From: Sphingobacteriales bacterium 46-32
GTDB lineage: Bacteria; Bacteroidota; Bacteroidia; Chitinophagales; Chitinophagaceae
DNA length: 64,000 nucleotides
Assembly: GCA_001898485.1 (NCBI GenBank)
Contig: MKTY01000009.1
Coordinates: 1-64,000 of the forward strand
Direction: 5' to 3'
The first letter of the stretch is position 1. The number at the start of each line of letters is the position of its first letter. Made by a program: the position numbers and the translations under genes. The notes beneath the pieces were generated by a model. It did not search any database, was not told the DNA's origin, and was given only the letters and a program-made list of their open reading frames with translations. Positions 33,131 to 41,931 of the stretch are shown one piece after another.

Positions 33131-33787
33131 ATGAAAAGTATAGCACTCATTCTTGGCGCTTCAGTCATACTGGCCGGCTGTGCAACACGATTGACAGCGG
33201 ATAAACAGGCTTCTTTAAAAAACGAACTGGCCGAAATGGTCAAAAATGACCAGGTGGCGGCCTCTATGCCCCAGGGCAAATACAAAGAGTATACAAAAGA
33301 GCAATGGACCAGTTTTAAAGACAGCGTTTTTTCAAGTGATAAGAGACGGGTTGAAGCCATGTTTAAGAAATATGGATTTCTGGGCTTCGACAAAGTGGGC
33401 AAAGATGGCTCCAATCATTTCTGGCTCCTGGTTCAGCATTGCGATAAGTATCCTGCGTTTCAACGGAAGGTCTTAAAGGCCATGGATAAAGAGGTGAAAA
33501 AAGATAATGCCAATGCTAATAATTATGCCTATCTGTATGATCGGGTTAAAGTAAATGCAGGCAAGAAACAGCTGTTTGGCACACAGGTTACCTATGAAGT
33601 AAATACCACAGGCAGGGCAATCCCCAAATTCGGACTTACTGATTCGCTGCATGTAGATCAGTTGCGAAAGCAGTATAACCTGGGGCCTTTAAAAGAGTAT
33701 TTAAACGAAATGACGGCTATGCATTACGAAATGAATAAAGACCATTATCAGAAAATGGGGATAATGACGCCGAAGTTGTACGAGTAA
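33131..33787 (+). CDS. DUF6624-family lipoprotein
   Basis: 218 residues with a lipoprotein signal (lipobox LAGC, MKSIALILGASVILAGCATR). The body shows DUF6624 hallmarks: GKDGSNHFWLLVQHCDKYPAFQRKVL, YAYLYDRVKVNAGKKQLFGTQ and a C-terminal LRKQYNLGPLKEYL. The His/Asp pattern (QHCDK) suggests a possible enzyme, but the function is unknown. It lies 138 bases after the cytolysin-like gene with a terminator between them, so co-regulation is uncertain. Confidence 0.85.
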   Translation: MKSIALILGASVILAGCATRLTADKQASLKNELAEMVKNDQVAASMPQGKYKEYTKEQWTSFKDSVFSSDKRRVEAMFKKYGFLGFDKVGKDGSNHFWLLVQHCDKYPAFQRKVLKAMDKEVKKDNANANNYAYLYDRVKVNAGKKQLFGTQVTYEVNTTGRAIPKFGLTDSLHVDQLRKQYNLGPLKEYLNEMTAMHYEMNKDHYQKMGIMTPKLYE

Positions 33788-34096
33788 GATTGGTCGAAAT
33801 TCTGCTTCGTATGGTCCAAAGGCAGTTTAGTATAAATAGATCACTCCACTTAAAATTTCAGACATAGGGTTTCAAGGAAATGCAGATTGAGTTCGCCGGC
33901 AGGTGTTTTCACCCAATAAGGACCCGTTAAATCACCCGTAGATGTTGTTCAGAACAAATGAGGATCAATGGAAGCTAATTAAATTATATCTATACTAATT
34001 ATTCTCCGGCAGATTTTTTTGTTATTTAAAGGGAAAATGGTAGTTTTCATTTACGCATCGGGTATATACTTTTTTTAATCTTTAAAAAAGGAATAT
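33788..34096. other. AT-rich intergenic region with a possible gene remnant
   Basis: About 310 bases at the start of the AT-rich stretch. A minus-strand frame (33851-33970) reads like a C-terminal protein fragment interrupted by a stop (listed separately). The right part is T-rich. No intact gene. Confidence 0.5.
33851..33970 (-). pseudogene. Possible gene remnant
   Basis: The minus-strand frame reads IDPHLF, an in-frame TGA, then TSTGDLTGPYWVKTPAGELN and on to a TAA. It has no start and no recognised family. The protein-like composition of the second part in an otherwise non-coding AT-rich gap is the only support. Confidence 0.25.
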
Positions 34097-34411
34097 ATGA
34101 AAATTAAACCTTTTATCCTGGCTTTCGTGGCCACTGTACTTTTCTCCGCAATTTCTTCAGCAACATTTGCAAAAGACAATTTATCAACAACCGAAATTAA
34201 AAAAAATCAAAAGCAGGACGGAGATGAAACTCAACTCAAAAATCAGATTTATTTCTTTTGGGATGAGGTTACCTGTCCTGATGGAACCGTAATGGCCGCA
34301 GGAGTATTTGGCATTATGGTCAACGAGAATAATCAGATCGTTAGCGTATATCATGACTATTGGGGCGAGACGGTCGCCTGCGAAGATCACCAGATAGTTC
34401 ATTGGGTCTAA
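34097..34411 (+). CDS. Small secreted protein of unknown function
   Basis: 104 residues. The signal peptide ends ISSATFAK. The mature part (about 75 residues) has Cys in EVTCPDGTVM and ETVACEDHQ that could form one disulfide, and an aromatic strand VYHDYWGE. No family recognised. It lies upstream of the GLPGLI gene in the AT-rich stretch. Its length, signal and pair of Cys fit small secreted factors often encoded near OMP systems. Confidence 0.75.
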   Translation: MKIKPFILAFVATVLFSAISSATFAKDNLSTTEIKKNQKQDGDETQLKNQIYFFWDEVTCPDGTVMAAGVFGIMVNENNQIVSVYHDYWGETVACEDHQIVHWV

Positions 34412-34456
34412 CTCTATCAATACCCGATGCTATTTCATAACATGAATACCTTAACC

Positions 34457-35215
34457 ATGAGATTTTTATTTATTATTCTTTTTGTTTCCTCCGCCTGTTT
34501 TGCTCAAACCAAAACCGCAATAGGAAGAATTGTTTATGAGAACACTTCGGGGAAGACAATTGATTTTCTCGATATGTGGTTTTCCGGCAACGCATACAAA
34601 TGTTCCAGAAATCTGAATGCAGATGCTATTTTAAAGGGCGGAATGAAAAGCAGTTACAATAGCATAGAGGATTCTCTTGCTGATGTAAAGAAAATGGAAA
34701 TCCGTAAGCAGGCTCTTACGCAGATGCCTTCTGTGCAAACGTATTACGCCGAATTAGGCAAAAAGGAAACCTATAACGTTGTGAGGGTCGGAGAGTCGTC
34801 TTACGCCATCATCGACAGCACTCCTTTTGTGAAATGGGAAGTGCAAAACGACACGCAAACAATCAGTGGCTTGCTTTGCCAAAAAGCTGCTGGTACAACT
34901 GCGGTTAGCAAGACAAAGATAACTGCCTGGTTTGCCCCTTCAATCCCTACCTCCATTGCACCGTTTACCTTAAGGGGACTTCCCGGATTGCTGGTAGAGG
35001 CTTCCTATGACACGCAACCTGTTTCTGTCAGAATGCTTAGTCTTGACTATCCTGTTAAGGAAAGGCAGGATATTTCATTTCCTTCGGACATATCCATTAT
35101 CACTATTTCTGAATTGCGGCAAAAGCAAGCCAAACGAAGTCAGGATTTAAGAAATATGTCTGAGCATTACAAAAATCAGATAAAGGAAGGCCAACCCGGA
35201 GTACTTAACCATTGA
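34457..35215 (+). CDS. GLPGLI-family secreted protein
   Basis: 252 residues from the ATG at 34457 (MRFLFIILFVSSACFAQ); upstream ATGs at 34427 and 34442 are possible but push the signal peptide inward. The defining motif is visible in TLRGLPGLLVEASYD. A VQNDTQTISGLLCQKAAG segment precedes it, the usual order in the family. The role is unknown. In Bacteroidota, GLPGLI genes typically sit beside a carboxypeptidase-regulatory outer-membrane barrel, as here with the next gene 9 bases away. Confidence 0.9.
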   Translation: MRFLFIILFVSSACFAQTKTAIGRIVYENTSGKTIDFLDMWFSGNAYKCSRNLNADAILKGGMKSSYNSIEDSLADVKKMEIRKQALTQMPSVQTYYAELGKKETYNVVRVGESSYAIIDSTPFVKWEVQNDTQTISGLLCQKAAGTTAVSKTKITAWFAPSIPTSIAPFTLRGLPGLLVEASYDTQPVSVRMLSLDYPVKERQDISFPSDISIITISELRQKQAKRSQDLRNMSEHYKNQIKEGQPGVLNH

Positions 35216-35224
35216 TGAGTTTCA

Positions 35225-37921
35225 ATGTGCTTTAATAACTTCAGAAAGTGTGGATATACATTTATCCTGGCCCTATTTAGCCAAATTCTGATGGCCCAGC
35301 CCCTTCTTTCGGGAAAGGTTCTGTCAGAAGATGGCAGGCCTGTTTCTTTTGCCTCAGTTAAATGGAAGATCCAGGCCGATGCAATTGTACAAGCCTATGC
35401 GATAGCCGACGAAAAAGGAAATTATGAATTAACCCTTCCTGCCGGTTTAACAGGATTTGTGGAAGTATCGGCAATAGGGTATAAAACAATTGTACTTCAC
35501 CTGGCAGAAATGAAGGCTTCTTCCGGACAACTTACTATTACATTACCCGTACAGACAGCCGAATTGAAAACCGTTACTGTCCGGAATAAACCATCTGTCA
35601 GGGTTTCTGGTGATACAACCGCTTATTTAGTTGACAAGTTTAAGCGCGGCAATGAAAGCAATGTGAATGAACTGCTTGCTAATATTCCCGGGTTCACTGT
35701 TGGACGTAGTGGCATTATCACCTATAATGGAAAAGTTATTGATCGCGTGATCATCAATGGCGATGATCTTACCGGAAAGAACTATCGTTATCTGACGCGC
35801 AATCTGGATCCCGCCGGCATTGAAGAAATGCAGGTTATCAGAAATTACTCCGATCCGACCAGCATCACGGCATCCCTTACATCCGGCAATGAGCAAGCCT
35901 TAAATATCGTCTATAAAGGAGGATGGTTACATCGCATCTTCGGGGTCGCTGATGCTGCGGCCGGACTTCCGGCTACGGCCTATAATGGAGGCGTACAGGC
36001 ATTGGGATTATTCAACAAGGTAAAGGGATTATTTATTCAACGGGCGAACAATATCGGGCAAACCACTTTAAATCCGGGAGCAAGTATGCTTCCGGAAGAT
36101 CTGCAAATTGATCCGGTATTTGATATTCCTGCGGTACAATATAAACCATTAACCTCCATTACTGATATTAATACGGGTATGCAGGATGTGACAGCTTTAA
36201 CAGAAAACAATACAGCTTCCTCTATGCTTACTTTCCTGTTAAAACCAGTAAAAACCTTGTCACTGCGCGGTCGTCTGGATTTCTCGTACGACCGTTATCG
36301 GCAGTTTATGAATAACACGGTGACTTATGTGACCGCCAGTCCTCCCATTGATATCGTGCAGCAAAATGATATAAAAAGGCGATTGCAAACCCTTAAAGGG
36401 ACCCTTTTGATGAACTACTATCTGCCCAAGGGACGGGATCAATTGCTGCTGCTGCTAAAAGGAGCGGCAGAGAATAATAAATCAACTAGCGGGAATATCA
36501 TTGCGGAGGATGAAAAGCTGGAAAACCTGAGCGAGGAGGATAAACAAACAGGAATAAGACTAATTTATAATCATTTGTTCCGCAAGCAGGCCTCTTTTTC
36601 TTCGCAAGTTTCTTATATGGAGGGCCGGTTGCCTCTGACCTACCGGATTTCACCAGCGGCTTTTAACAGTTTTTTCATGCCTGCCGATCCGTTCAGTGAT
36701 CTGAATCAACAGAGCCGTCAATATTATCAAAACTTTTCGGGTCAGTTGGCCGCTTTAAAAAAATATGAACGGCATACCCTTTCCTGTACCTTATCCACTT
36801 CGTTGAAAAAAGAAGAACTGTCCAACGCTATTAGTCATACCACACTCACCCATGAAGATTTTATTAGTTCTGATTCGGTCAATAGCCTGGGTAACAAATT
36901 AACTACGGTAAGCAATACGCTGCAGGATACCTGGTTTTTTAACAAGAACGCTGCGGCAACTATTTCGGCTACATTGTTCTATTATGAGAATAATCTTTCA
37001 AATCATACCGGAGTCGCCAATTCTCATTCCATAAATGGAATGCGCCTCCTGCCTGCATTTTCACTCAATTATAAACTGGGCAGGTATTCACAATTGAATT
37101 TTGCCTTGAATCAGGATAACCGCTTCGCAGAATCGTCTGTTTTGGGTCAGGGTTATGTAATCAGGAACCTTTATACAGTGTCACGTAATCTTAACCTGTT
37201 GCAGCAAAGATTGTCCCGGTCGGCGAATTTATCCTTCGTATCCAACAATATAGCAGACAGGAAAAGACTTTTTTATTCTTTCCTTTCCTTCTCTCAAATG
37301 CCGCTTTTTTATATTCCCAAAGTTCAGGCACACCCTGATTTTACTTTTATGGAATATGTACCTTCTCAAAAGACTACGCGGATGTTGATCCTGCGAGTTA
37401 GCGGACAGAAATTGTCAAAGAACTTTCGTCAGAAAATAGCCCCGGGCATAAGCATTATACAAGGTCATAACTACCGTGTAGAGAATGATATGGAGAAAAA
37501 GACGAAATTCTTACAGGTGCAGGGAAACATTGGGTTTGATAAGGAGGTGGGCAGAATACAGTTGAGGACAAGCCTGGAGTACAATATATTCTATCAAACT
37601 TTCGTCCGGTCTACGTACAACCAATACTGGACTGCCTCCCTGTATGCAAATTGGAAGCTCACAGATAACTTTTTCCTGGATGGCAGGGCTACTTATTTTA
37701 TTGTGAAACCATACCATCAACCAGCAGCCGACTTTGCAAACACGGAAGCCGGTATTTTAATTCAAACCAAAAACAATAAATGGAATTTTGGCCTTAGAGG
37801 GACAAATCTTAACAACCAAACGAATTATACCACAGCTGTATTTTCGCCCATCAGCACGTCTTTGACCAGTTATCTGCTTTTTCCTCGCATAGTTCTAGTA
37901 TCCGTTAAATATAAATTTTAG
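35225..37921 (+). CDS. Outer-membrane beta-barrel receptor-like protein (GLPGLI partner)
   Basis: 898 residues. Signal peptide ending ILMAQ, CarboxypepD-regulatory-like domain (about 28-110), plug-like region (about 120-230, YNGKVIDRVIINGDDLTGKN) and a long barrel ending VSVKYKF. It lacks a SusD partner. Codon usage is AT-rich compared with the receptors at 27339 and 49502, consistent with recent acquisition. It follows the GLPGLI gene by 9 bases and is probably co-translated with it. Confidence 0.9.
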   Translation: MCFNNFRKCGYTFILALFSQILMAQPLLSGKVLSEDGRPVSFASVKWKIQADAIVQAYAIADEKGNYELTLPAGLTGFVEVSAIGYKTIVLHLAEMKASSGQLTITLPVQTAELKTVTVRNKPSVRVSGDTTAYLVDKFKRGNESNVNELLANIPGFTVGRSGIITYNGKVIDRVIINGDDLTGKNYRYLTRNLDPAGIEEMQVIRNYSDPTSITASLTSGNEQALNIVYKGGWLHRIFGVADAAAGLPATAYNGGVQALGLFNKVKGLFIQRANNIGQTTLNPGASMLPEDLQIDPVFDIPAVQYKPLTSITDINTGMQDVTALTENNTASSMLTFLLKPVKTLSLRGRLDFSYDRYRQFMNNTVTYVTASPPIDIVQQNDIKRRLQTLKGTLLMNYYLPKGRDQLLLLLKGAAENNKSTSGNIIAEDEKLENLSEEDKQTGIRLIYNHLFRKQASFSSQVSYMEGRLPLTYRISPAAFNSFFMPADPFSDLNQQSRQYYQNFSGQLAALKKYERHTLSCTLSTSLKKEELSNAISHTTLTHEDFISSDSVNSLGNKLTTVSNTLQDTWFFNKNAAATISATLFYYENNLSNHTGVANSHSINGMRLLPAFSLNYKLGRYSQLNFALNQDNRFAESSVLGQGYVIRNLYTVSRNLNLLQQRLSRSANLSFVSNNIADRKRLFYSFLSFSQMPLFYIPKVQAHPDFTFMEYVPSQKTTRMLILRVSGQKLSKNFRQKIAPGISIIQGHNYRVENDMEKKTKFLQVQGNIGFDKEVGRIQLRTSLEYNIFYQTFVRSTYNQYWTASLYANWKLTDNFFLDGRATYFIVKPYHQPAADFANTEAGILIQTKNNKWNFGLRGTNLNNQTNYTTAVFSPISTSLTSYLLFPRIVLVSVKYKF

Positions 37922-38356
37922 AATGCGGGTAGGTCTAAGTTGGAAAAAGTGAAAGAGGGTATAGAATAAAATTGGTAAATCTGTTTTTGACTTATTGTGA
38001 AACGAGGAGTTTCGAAATGAATTTTAACGGAGGTTATTTTCTGTAAGTGTCTAAGGAAGATAGGCTCAGTTTCATTGGTTCCTCGGCGTAATAAAGACTG
38101 GTATTTCAAAAAAATCATTCGCTTTGTCTATTTTTATTTTATACGTTTTTTTCGGATACATCGCTTTATAAAACCAAAGTCGGATCGAAGTGGATTCCTT
38201 TGTTTCTTATTCTTTAAAATGTCTTGATTTTGATTTTTCCCGGAATTGAAAACTGGATAACAGTCGGCTCTTTATTGATGTTTGTATCAATGCTTCCATT
38301 AGCGAAGTCGATAGTAATAGAAAATTTTATCTCACAAGTAAAACAAATGAGTATTT
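37922..38356. other. AT-rich intergenic region
   Basis: About 430 bases. Short frames such as 37918-38118 (minus) and 38224-38457 (plus) lack family resemblance. The latter contains a hydrophobic stretch (TVGSLLMFVSMLPLAKSIVI) that could be a decayed membrane helix. No intact gene or clear regulatory site recognised. Confidence 0.45.
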
Positions 38357-38713
38357 ATGCTTACAGCCATTATTCCCAAACTCCCCATGCGGAACAAGGT
38401 GGTTACCAGGGATTTTTATTTATCGAAATTAGGGTTTGCAGACATCGGAAGTGCTGAGTTTGGAGAATATTTGATAGTAAAAAAAGATAATGTAGAAATA
38501 CATTTTTTTGAATTCAAAGGACTTGATCTTAAAGAGAATTATGGACAGGTATACATTCGCGTAAATGATATCGAATCGCTTTATAAATGGATGCTCGACG
38601 AAAATAACAAGATTCACCCGGCAGGGCATTTGCAGGCGAAACCCTGGGGCCAAAAAGAATTCTCAATGCTTGACCCGGACAATAATTTACTGACTTTTGG
38701 GGAAAGTATTTAA
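38357..38713 (+). CDS. VOC/bleomycin-resistance-like protein
   Basis: 118 residues. VOC fold with a substituted first strand (AIIPKLPMRNKVVTRDFYLS), the VEIHFFEFKGLDLKENYGQV strand, YIRVNDIESLYKWM and PWGQKEFSMLDPDNNLLTFGE. It is closest in layout to bleomycin-binding resistance proteins, which sequester the drug as dimers without catalysis. A resistance role is plausible, though the substrate is not proven. It lies within the AT-rich stretch upstream of the Crp/Fnr regulator. Confidence 0.88.
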   Translation: MLTAIIPKLPMRNKVVTRDFYLSKLGFADIGSAEFGEYLIVKKDNVEIHFFEFKGLDLKENYGQVYIRVNDIESLYKWMLDENNKIHPAGHLQAKPWGQKEFSMLDPDNNLLTFGESI

Positions 38714-38853
38714 TTCAGGATAGTCGAATAGGATGAAAAGGTTACCGTATTTTAAGCCAATAAAATGGGAATATAGGAGCACGCCTTCTGTTCTCTTTCA
38801 CAGTATGCCTGTAGTAAAGATTATTTGATTACTGTCCTCAATACCGGTATTCG

Positions 38854-38867
38854 TTGCTCCGGAGCAA
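38854..38867. promoter_or_regulatory. 14-bp perfect palindrome before the Crp/Fnr gene
   Basis: TTGCTCCGGAGCAA is perfectly symmetrical and lies about 86 bases upstream of the regulator's ATG (38953). It could be an operator for the regulator itself or another protein. Confidence 0.4.
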
Positions 38868-38952
38868 TTCCGAAAATCTGGAAAACGAAAAATATCAGAT
38901 TGTGGGAAAGTTATATTTTTAGGGAATAAGACCTGCTAATTCAAAAAAATCT

Positions 38953-39522
38953 ATGATTTCCCCCGAGTTTCTTTATAGTAATATTCCCGAGAAACAATCG
39001 AAATATTTTTTATCGATAATCCGGAAAATAGGGAAAGAAAAAAGTGTCAAAAAAGGGGAAGCCGTTATTCGTTACAGTTCGAATCCTTCCTTTTTTTTCT
39101 ACATAATAAATGGTGCATTTAAAACTTCGGTAAAAAAGGATGATAAGAATTATATCCTTGGCTTTACGTTTGAGGATGATATCGACTGTTGCCCTACCTC
39201 TTTGTTGAAAGGCGTCGCGAATAATTTTTCTATCGAGGCAATTATGGATAGCACGATCCTTATTTGTGAATTAAGAGATTTTCAAAGGGCGTGCTCTCCT
39301 CAAAAATATTCCAGTATCACAAATAATATAATGGCTAATTATATATCAATTCTTGAAAACAGGGTTGTTGAAGCCATTTCGCTGACAGCAGAGCAGCGAT
39401 ATAAAAAAATGCTTCTGCAGCCACATTTACAGGTTGAGAAAATTCCCCTTTTTTATATCGCGGCTTATTTAGGGATATCCCAGGAAAGGCTAAGCAGGAT
39501 AAGAAAAAAATTAAGGACTTGA
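38953..39522 (+). CDS. Crp/Fnr-family transcriptional regulator
   Basis: 189 residues: an N-terminal cyclic-nucleotide-binding-like beta-roll (about 20-115, VKKGEAVIRYSSNPSFFFYI, YIINGAFKTSVKK), a dimerisation helix (about 120-145) and a C-terminal winged HTH (IPLFYIAAYLGISQERLSRI). FNR-type N-terminal cysteines are not obvious (only a DCCP pair in the beta-roll), so the effector is unclear. An FNR-like TTGAC-N4-GTCAA box overlaps its stop codon. The adjacent serine hydrolase gene is a candidate target. Confidence 0.92.
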   Translation: MISPEFLYSNIPEKQSKYFLSIIRKIGKEKSVKKGEAVIRYSSNPSFFFYIINGAFKTSVKKDDKNYILGFTFEDDIDCCPTSLLKGVANNFSIEAIMDSTILICELRDFQRACSPQKYSSITNNIMANYISILENRVVEAISLTAEQRYKKMLLQPHLQVEKIPLFYIAAYLGISQERLSRIRKKLRT

Positions 39523-39532
39523 CTTAGGTCAA
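39519..39532. promoter_or_regulatory. FNR-like box TTGAC-N4-GTCAA
   Basis: TTGAC-TTAG-GTCAA is a perfect 5+5 inverted repeat with the N4 spacing of FNR sites (TTGAT-N4-ATCAA). Its centre lies about 41-44 bases upstream of the start predicted from the -7 element at 39555-39562, the classic class II activator position. A second overlapping repeat, GACTTA...TAAGTC, spans 39521-39539. Confidence 0.6.
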
Positions 39533-39554
39533 ATAAGTCGGTCGGTAGCTGTAG

Positions 39555-39562
39555 TACTTTTG
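39555..39562 (+). promoter_or_regulatory. TAnnTTTG -7 element of the serine hydrolase gene
   Basis: TACTTTTG matches the Bacteroidota -7 consensus, 21 bases before the ATG at 39584. Confidence 0.55.
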
Positions 39563-39583
39563 CATATAAATACTTTAACCGAT

Positions 39584-40669
39584 ATGGGTAAGATATTGCT
39601 CTTATTTTTCGTTACACTCTGTTCTTTGTACGCATCGGCCCAAAAGACGGTTCAATATGCTGATTCAATTCGAGCCTCATACAACATACCGGAGCTCAGT
39701 TACGCAGTACTTGATGGGAAAACAATTTTTGACATTGCGGCGCTGGGTAAACATTCTGTAGCGCTTCCGGACACAGCAACACTAAATGACAGGTTTCACA
39801 TTGGTTCAAATACGAAGGCCATGACGGCATTTATTATTGCTAAGTATGTTGAAAAAGGGAGACTGAAATGGGATACCAGATTTTTTGATTTATTTCCGCA
39901 ATGGAAAGAAAAAAGCAACAGTGCGTATGCCGCAATCACACTGCAGGACCTGCTCTCGCACAGAGCGGGGATACAACCCTTTCAGGGGGAAGGAGATCCG
40001 ACAATCCCCAGCTTTCATGGAACGAATCCTGAAAAAAGAAAACAATTTGGCCAGTTTATATTAACACTGGAACCAGTAAAGGCTGACGAAAAAAATCTGT
40101 TTGTTTATTCAAATGCCGGGTATACACTTGCGACATTGATGTTAGAAAAAGTGACCGGCAAAAGTTGGGAGCAACTGGTAGAAAAAGTATTCAATAAAGA
40201 TTTGAAGTTAAACGTAAAACTTTCATGGCCAGAAAACCAGCAACAAAAAGATACATGGGGACATACTTATAATGATGGCCAATTGGCCCCTGTTTCTTCA
40301 GCTACAGATTATCATTTGGATTATACGGAGCCGGCGGGTGACATTAATATAAAACTCAAAGACTATATAAGATTTATTCAACTGAATATATCAGGGCTTC
40401 AGGGGCAGGATAATTATTTAAAGGCTAAAACGTATGCTTTTATTCATAAAGGTATTGAGCATTACTCACTTGGCTGGTTTAATATTTATGAAAACGGGAA
40501 TGAACTTTCTACTCATTCCGGAACGGCAGGTACATACTATAGCCTTGTTCATATAGACAGATTAAAAATGAAGGCGTATATCATTTTTACCAACTCCTTC
40601 GGAGATAATACCACACAAGGCGTAAGACTGTTAATGCGAAAGCTCAAAGAGAATTATCAGGAGAAGTAG
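39584..40669 (+). CDS. Beta-lactamase-family serine hydrolase, secreted
   Basis: 361 residues from the ATG at 39584, which gives the signal peptide MGKILLLFFVTLCSLYASAQ; a TTG 24 bases upstream is less likely. Class C beta-lactamase/DD-peptidase fold: SxxK Ser75-Lys78 in GSNTKAM, YxN Tyr175-Asn177 in VYSNAGY, and HxG His311 in STHSGTAGTYYS. It may act as a periplasmic esterase, peptidase or lactamase; specificity is unknown. The FNR-like box and -7 element just upstream indicate control by the adjacent regulator. Confidence 0.9.
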   Translation: MGKILLLFFVTLCSLYASAQKTVQYADSIRASYNIPELSYAVLDGKTIFDIAALGKHSVALPDTATLNDRFHIGSNTKAMTAFIIAKYVEKGRLKWDTRFFDLFPQWKEKSNSAYAAITLQDLLSHRAGIQPFQGEGDPTIPSFHGTNPEKRKQFGQFILTLEPVKADEKNLFVYSNAGYTLATLMLEKVTGKSWEQLVEKVFNKDLKLNVKLSWPENQQQKDTWGHTYNDGQLAPVSSATDYHLDYTEPAGDINIKLKDYIRFIQLNISGLQGQDNYLKAKTYAFIHKGIEHYSLGWFNIYENGNELSTHSGTAGTYYSLVHIDRLKMKAYIIFTNSFGDNTTQGVRLLMRKLKENYQEK

Positions 40670-40897
40670 ATATCAATTACTACTCTCAAAAACTGTATGT
40701 ATTTAATAAGGCGCCGGGTGATTCAGACGCTATTCCGAAACAAAATCCGGTGATAATTATAATATTTCGGCATAACTTCCGGGCGAGGAGGCGTTTTCGA
40801 TTAATTGAATTCTCTAATCATATTTAGTATTACCTTAAAGTTGTTTCATTCTAATCAAAGGAAAGCCAGTCAGCTCCAATTTTTAAATTTCATCAAA

Positions 40898-41341
40898 ATG
40901 AAAAAAACAGTCAGGCTCTTTTCTCTTGTGTTTTATTTGGTAGTCACGGCTTCAAAAATGGAGGCTCAGACGCTGGCAAGCAAGAATACCAGGGCTCAGG
41001 CAAGATATAATAAGGAAAAAATTTATGCTGATGCCCAAAGAAAAATCTTTACAATAACAAATTGGGCTGGAGCCAGTATTTCTGAGTTATTAACCAAATG
41101 GGGAGGCTTTACTAAAAAGAATGAGCAGCCGAATGGTATTACTGTTTACATTTTTGAAAATCATTATTCAGGCAGTGGTGGAAGTTACAGGCCTGGGTAT
41201 GTTGTGACAGACCAGTTCGGAAATGTGTTGGAACAAAAAGCGGCCAAAGACAATACCTATTCCTACAGTTTGACAGAGTACTATGAATTCTATGTTGACC
41301 AGAGCCAAATCATTATTCACGTAAAAACCGGGACCCGATGA
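40898..41341 (+). CDS. Small secreted protein of unknown function
   Basis: 147 residues from the ATG at 40898, chosen because it begins the signal peptide MKKTVRLFSLVFYLVVTASK...EAQ; the longer frame adds 31 residues with no signal character. The mature part is beta-rich with aromatic residues (NHYSGSGGSYRPGYVVTDQF, EYYEFYVDQSQIIIHVKTG). No family recognised. Its stop overlaps the next start as ATGA, so the two are translationally coupled. Low GC marks it as part of the accessory stretch. Confidence 0.8.
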   Translation: MKKTVRLFSLVFYLVVTASKMEAQTLASKNTRAQARYNKEKIYADAQRKIFTITNWAGASISELLTKWGGFTKKNEQPNGITVYIFENHYSGSGGSYRPGYVVTDQFGNVLEQKAAKDNTYSYSLTEYYEFYVDQSQIIIHVKTGTR

Positions 41342-41931
41342 GAGGTATACTTGCTCTAATTATGCTGATTGTTATATCAAAAGCTGCATCTGCGCAGCAA
41401 TCTTATTTTACCTGCAATAAATTAGCTGTTTACCTAACCAATGGCTCAGTAACAATAGAACTTCCAAAGGTCTCAAAGGAGAAGCTTAGACAACAAATAC
41501 ATTTGTTTATAAAAGAACGGAACTATGTTTATAAACCATATTATTCCGGTGAAGGGTTGATTTCTTTTCGGGACTTTGCTATAATCTGCAATAAAAACAA
41601 ATGTGGTTCTGATCTAATTGCAATGACCATGTTTCATTTTGCGTATGATTCAGGATTTGTGAAAATTACTCTTGATAATGAAATATACTCCTCGTTTTAC
41701 GGTGGTGAACTGATAATTAATGATAATGATGATGTGGCTTCAAAGAAGGATGTTCCTTTTGCGCCTTATGAGTTCCAGATTCCTGAACAGTATTCTGATG
41801 AATATCCAGAGTCAATTTATGTTTTCAATAAAAGGGGGAAGATCAAAATAAAGAACCCCGATGTTGAAAAAGTTATATTGGATTTTTTTAACCGGTATAT
41901 AGTAGATATAAGATCTTATTTTGAACAATAG
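41338..41931 (+). CDS. Secreted protein of unknown function
   Basis: 197 residues. Signal peptide MRGILALIMLIVISKAASAQ. The rest has no recognised domain, with two Cys (YFTCNKL, IICNKNKC) and a region rich in Asp/Asn (INDNDDVASKKD). It begins with ATGA overlap on the preceding secreted protein, so the two are expressed together and may interact. GC content is the lowest in the window (about 28% over 41581-41640). Confidence 0.8.
   Translation: MRGILALIMLIVISKAASAQQSYFTCNKLAVYLTNGSVTIELPKVSKEKLRQQIHLFIKERNYVYKPYYSGEGLISFRDFAIICNKNKCGSDLIAMTMFHFAYDSGFVKITLDNEIYSSFYGGELIINDNDDVASKKDVPFAPYEFQIPEQYSDEYPESIYVFNKRGKIKIKNPDVEKVILDFFNRYIVDIRSYFEQ

Noticed and set aside
38224-38457. 77-codon plus-strand frame before the VOC gene
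   Set aside because: It overlaps the VOC coding start in another frame and only a short hydrophobic stretch supports it.
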